A stretch of DNA of 59,234 nt from Desulfocarbo indianensis (GTDB lineage Bacteria > Desulfobacterota > Desulfarculia > Desulfarculales > Desulfarculaceae), in the NCBI GenBank assembly GCA_001184205.1, contig LBMP01000010.1, forward strand, positions 1 to 59,234, written 5' to 3'. Positions 58,585 through 59,234 of this stretch are shown one piece after another. A program made the translations under genes and the position numbers. The notes beneath the pieces are model-generated. The model ran no database searches, was not told the DNA's origin, and worked only from the letters and a program-made list of their open reading frames with translations. Positions within the stretch are counted from its first letter, which is position 1; every line of letters starts with the position of its first letter.

Positions 58585-58860
58585 TCAGCGGCCCCGTCCG
58601 CGGCCGGCCAAGGGGCCGCGAAGCCTGTCGATCAGGGCCCTGGGAACTCCTGGGGGGATGTCGCGGCGGCCGCATATAACCTCCCACAAGTCCAGGTCCT
58701 CCATTTGCAGCAAGCGCTCGAACGCGGCCAGGCCGGCCTCGTCCAGGGTTTGCAGATCGCCGTCGGCAAAAGGCCGCAACACCAGCTCGACCTCCAGCAT
58801 ACCCCTGGCATGGGCCAGATGCCGCAGCCTTCTGCGGCGCATGGTTATGTCTTCTGCCAA
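58585..58860 (-). CDS. sdhE: FAD assembly factor SdhE
   Basis: A 91-residue SdhE-family protein. The N-terminal RRRRLRHLAHARGMLEVELVLRPF carries the conserved 'RRRxxxHxAxxRGMxExDxxLxxF' pattern, including the RGxxE motif that inserts FAD covalently into the SdhA/FrdA flavoprotein. LMQMEDLDLWEVI-type residues (LQMEDLDLWEVICGR) follow. It lies 55 bp after the sdhB 3' end on the same strand, which supports both assignments. The length is typical. Confidence 0.88.
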   Translation of the reverse strand: MAEDITMRRRRLRHLAHARGMLEVELVLRPFADGDLQTLDEAGLAAFERLLQMEDLDLWEVICGRRDIPPGVPRALIDRLRGPLAGRGRGR

Positions 58861-58915
58861 GGCGCTCGCTCCCTGGGCCGGCTTTAACGGAGGAGGTTTT
58901 CTCTGATCTCTCCCT

Positions 58916-59233
58916 TTAGAATTTTCTTTGGGTGAGGATTTTTTTAAGGTTTGCGATGGCCTTGGTCGGGTTGAGGTTTTTGGGGCAGGCCTCGACGCAG
59001 TTGAGGATGGTGTGGCAGCGGAAAACGCCGTGGCGGTTTTCCAAGAGCCCCAGCCTTTCCTCGGCGCCCTCGTCGCGGCTGTCGGCCACGAAGCGCCACA
59101 CGTTCAAGAGCGCGCTGGGCCCCAGGTATTCAGGATCGGCCCAATAGGAGGGGCAGGAGCTGGAGCAGCAGGCGCAGAGGATGCACTCGTACAGGCCGTC
59201 CAGCTTCTTGCGGTCCTCCGGGCTCTGCAAACG
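58916..59233 (-). CDS. sdhB: Succinate dehydrogenase/fumarate reductase iron-sulfur subunit (3' part)
   Basis: Only the last ~105 residues are inside the window; the frame is open to the right edge. It contains the 4Fe-4S motif [16 protein letters not shown] and the 3Fe-4S motif [27 protein letters not shown], both complete. [19 protein letters not shown] is the usual linker. The subunit carries electrons between the flavoprotein SdhA and the quinone site, in the inner membrane. The TTG at 59230 is not the true start. sdhE follows, as in several Desulfobacterota. Confidence 0.95.
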   Translation of the reverse strand, partial: RLQSPEDRKKLDGLYECILCACCSSSCPSYWADPEYLGPSALLNVWRFVADSRDEGAEERLGLLENRHGVFRCHTILNCVEACPKNLNPTKAIANLKKILTQRKF

Positions 59234-59234
59234 C

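Overview
The window is about 59 kb of high-GC DNA with tightly packed operons and frequent 1-8 bp gene overlaps. The gene content suggests an anaerobic member of the Desulfobacterota (former Deltaproteobacteria, possibly Desulfarculales-like). It has TRAP transporters, a ferredoxin-thioredoxin reductase paired with a glutaredoxin, an AmmeMemoRadiSam B protein, a B12-binding radical SAM enzyme, a BKACE enzyme and a succinate dehydrogenase/fumarate reductase iron-sulfur subunit. The taxonomic call is inference from protein content; no rRNA gene is present.

Region by region. (1) 1-5.34 kb is the end of an integrative element: a conjugative-type ATPase cut by the left edge, an unknown protein, a TOTE-type primase, ParA, an unknown coiled partner, a small HTH protein and a tyrosine integrase. 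The integrase stops 14 bp from the 3' end of tRNA-Glu(CTC), the likely attachment site. (2) 5.34-19 kb is core genome: gltX followed by tRNA-Gln and tRNA-Glu, redox proteins (Grx, FTR), DUF1015, a TrmN6-like methyltransferase, a DUF721/DciA-like protein, a hybrid histidine kinase, a ThiF-like protein, rlmN, hisI and hisG. (3) 19-31.5 kb holds secreted proteins (a VWA protein, a PEGA protein, an OprD-like porin coupled to a C45-type hydrolase) around the valine/isoleucine operon ilvD-ilvB-ilvN-ilvC. That operon is preceded by a clear promoter and a short ORF very rich in Leu/Val/Ile, a likely leader peptide. (4) 32-39 kb holds HU and a LacI-controlled catabolic operon. Perfect GCAAACGTTTGC palindromes lie in the lacI-type promoter and before BKACE, a 3-hydroxyacyl-CoA-type dehydrogenase and a complete TRAP transporter, which suggests uptake and cleavage of a small hydroxy or keto acid. 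(5) 39-46 kb holds an APC permease, a DUF4070 radical SAM protein, typA and an RRM RNA-binding protein. (6) 44.7-56 kb is a patch of gene erosion: a methyltransferase tail, a dehydrogenase head fused by deletion to an oxidase tail, a TonB-receptor tail, and a TRAP system lacking its binding protein and half of its large permease. Between these lie an intact FadR-like regulator, an FGGY kinase, a GntR regulator, and an unusual pair: an exported tandem tetrapyrrole-methylase protein with a DUF4198 protein whose predicted mature N-terminus is histidine. (7) 56-59.2 kb is core again: a K+ channel with a TrkA-N domain, a DUF3426 zinc-ribbon protein, hpt, sdhE and the 3' end of sdhB.

The most promising novel item is the exported tandem methylase + DUF4198 pair (50.2-52.7 kb), which sits behind a TonB-receptor remnant with a Fur-like motif over its translation start region. 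Second are the ilv leader and the palindrome-controlled BKACE/TRAP operon. All database-dependent statements are family recognition by eye; no searches were run.
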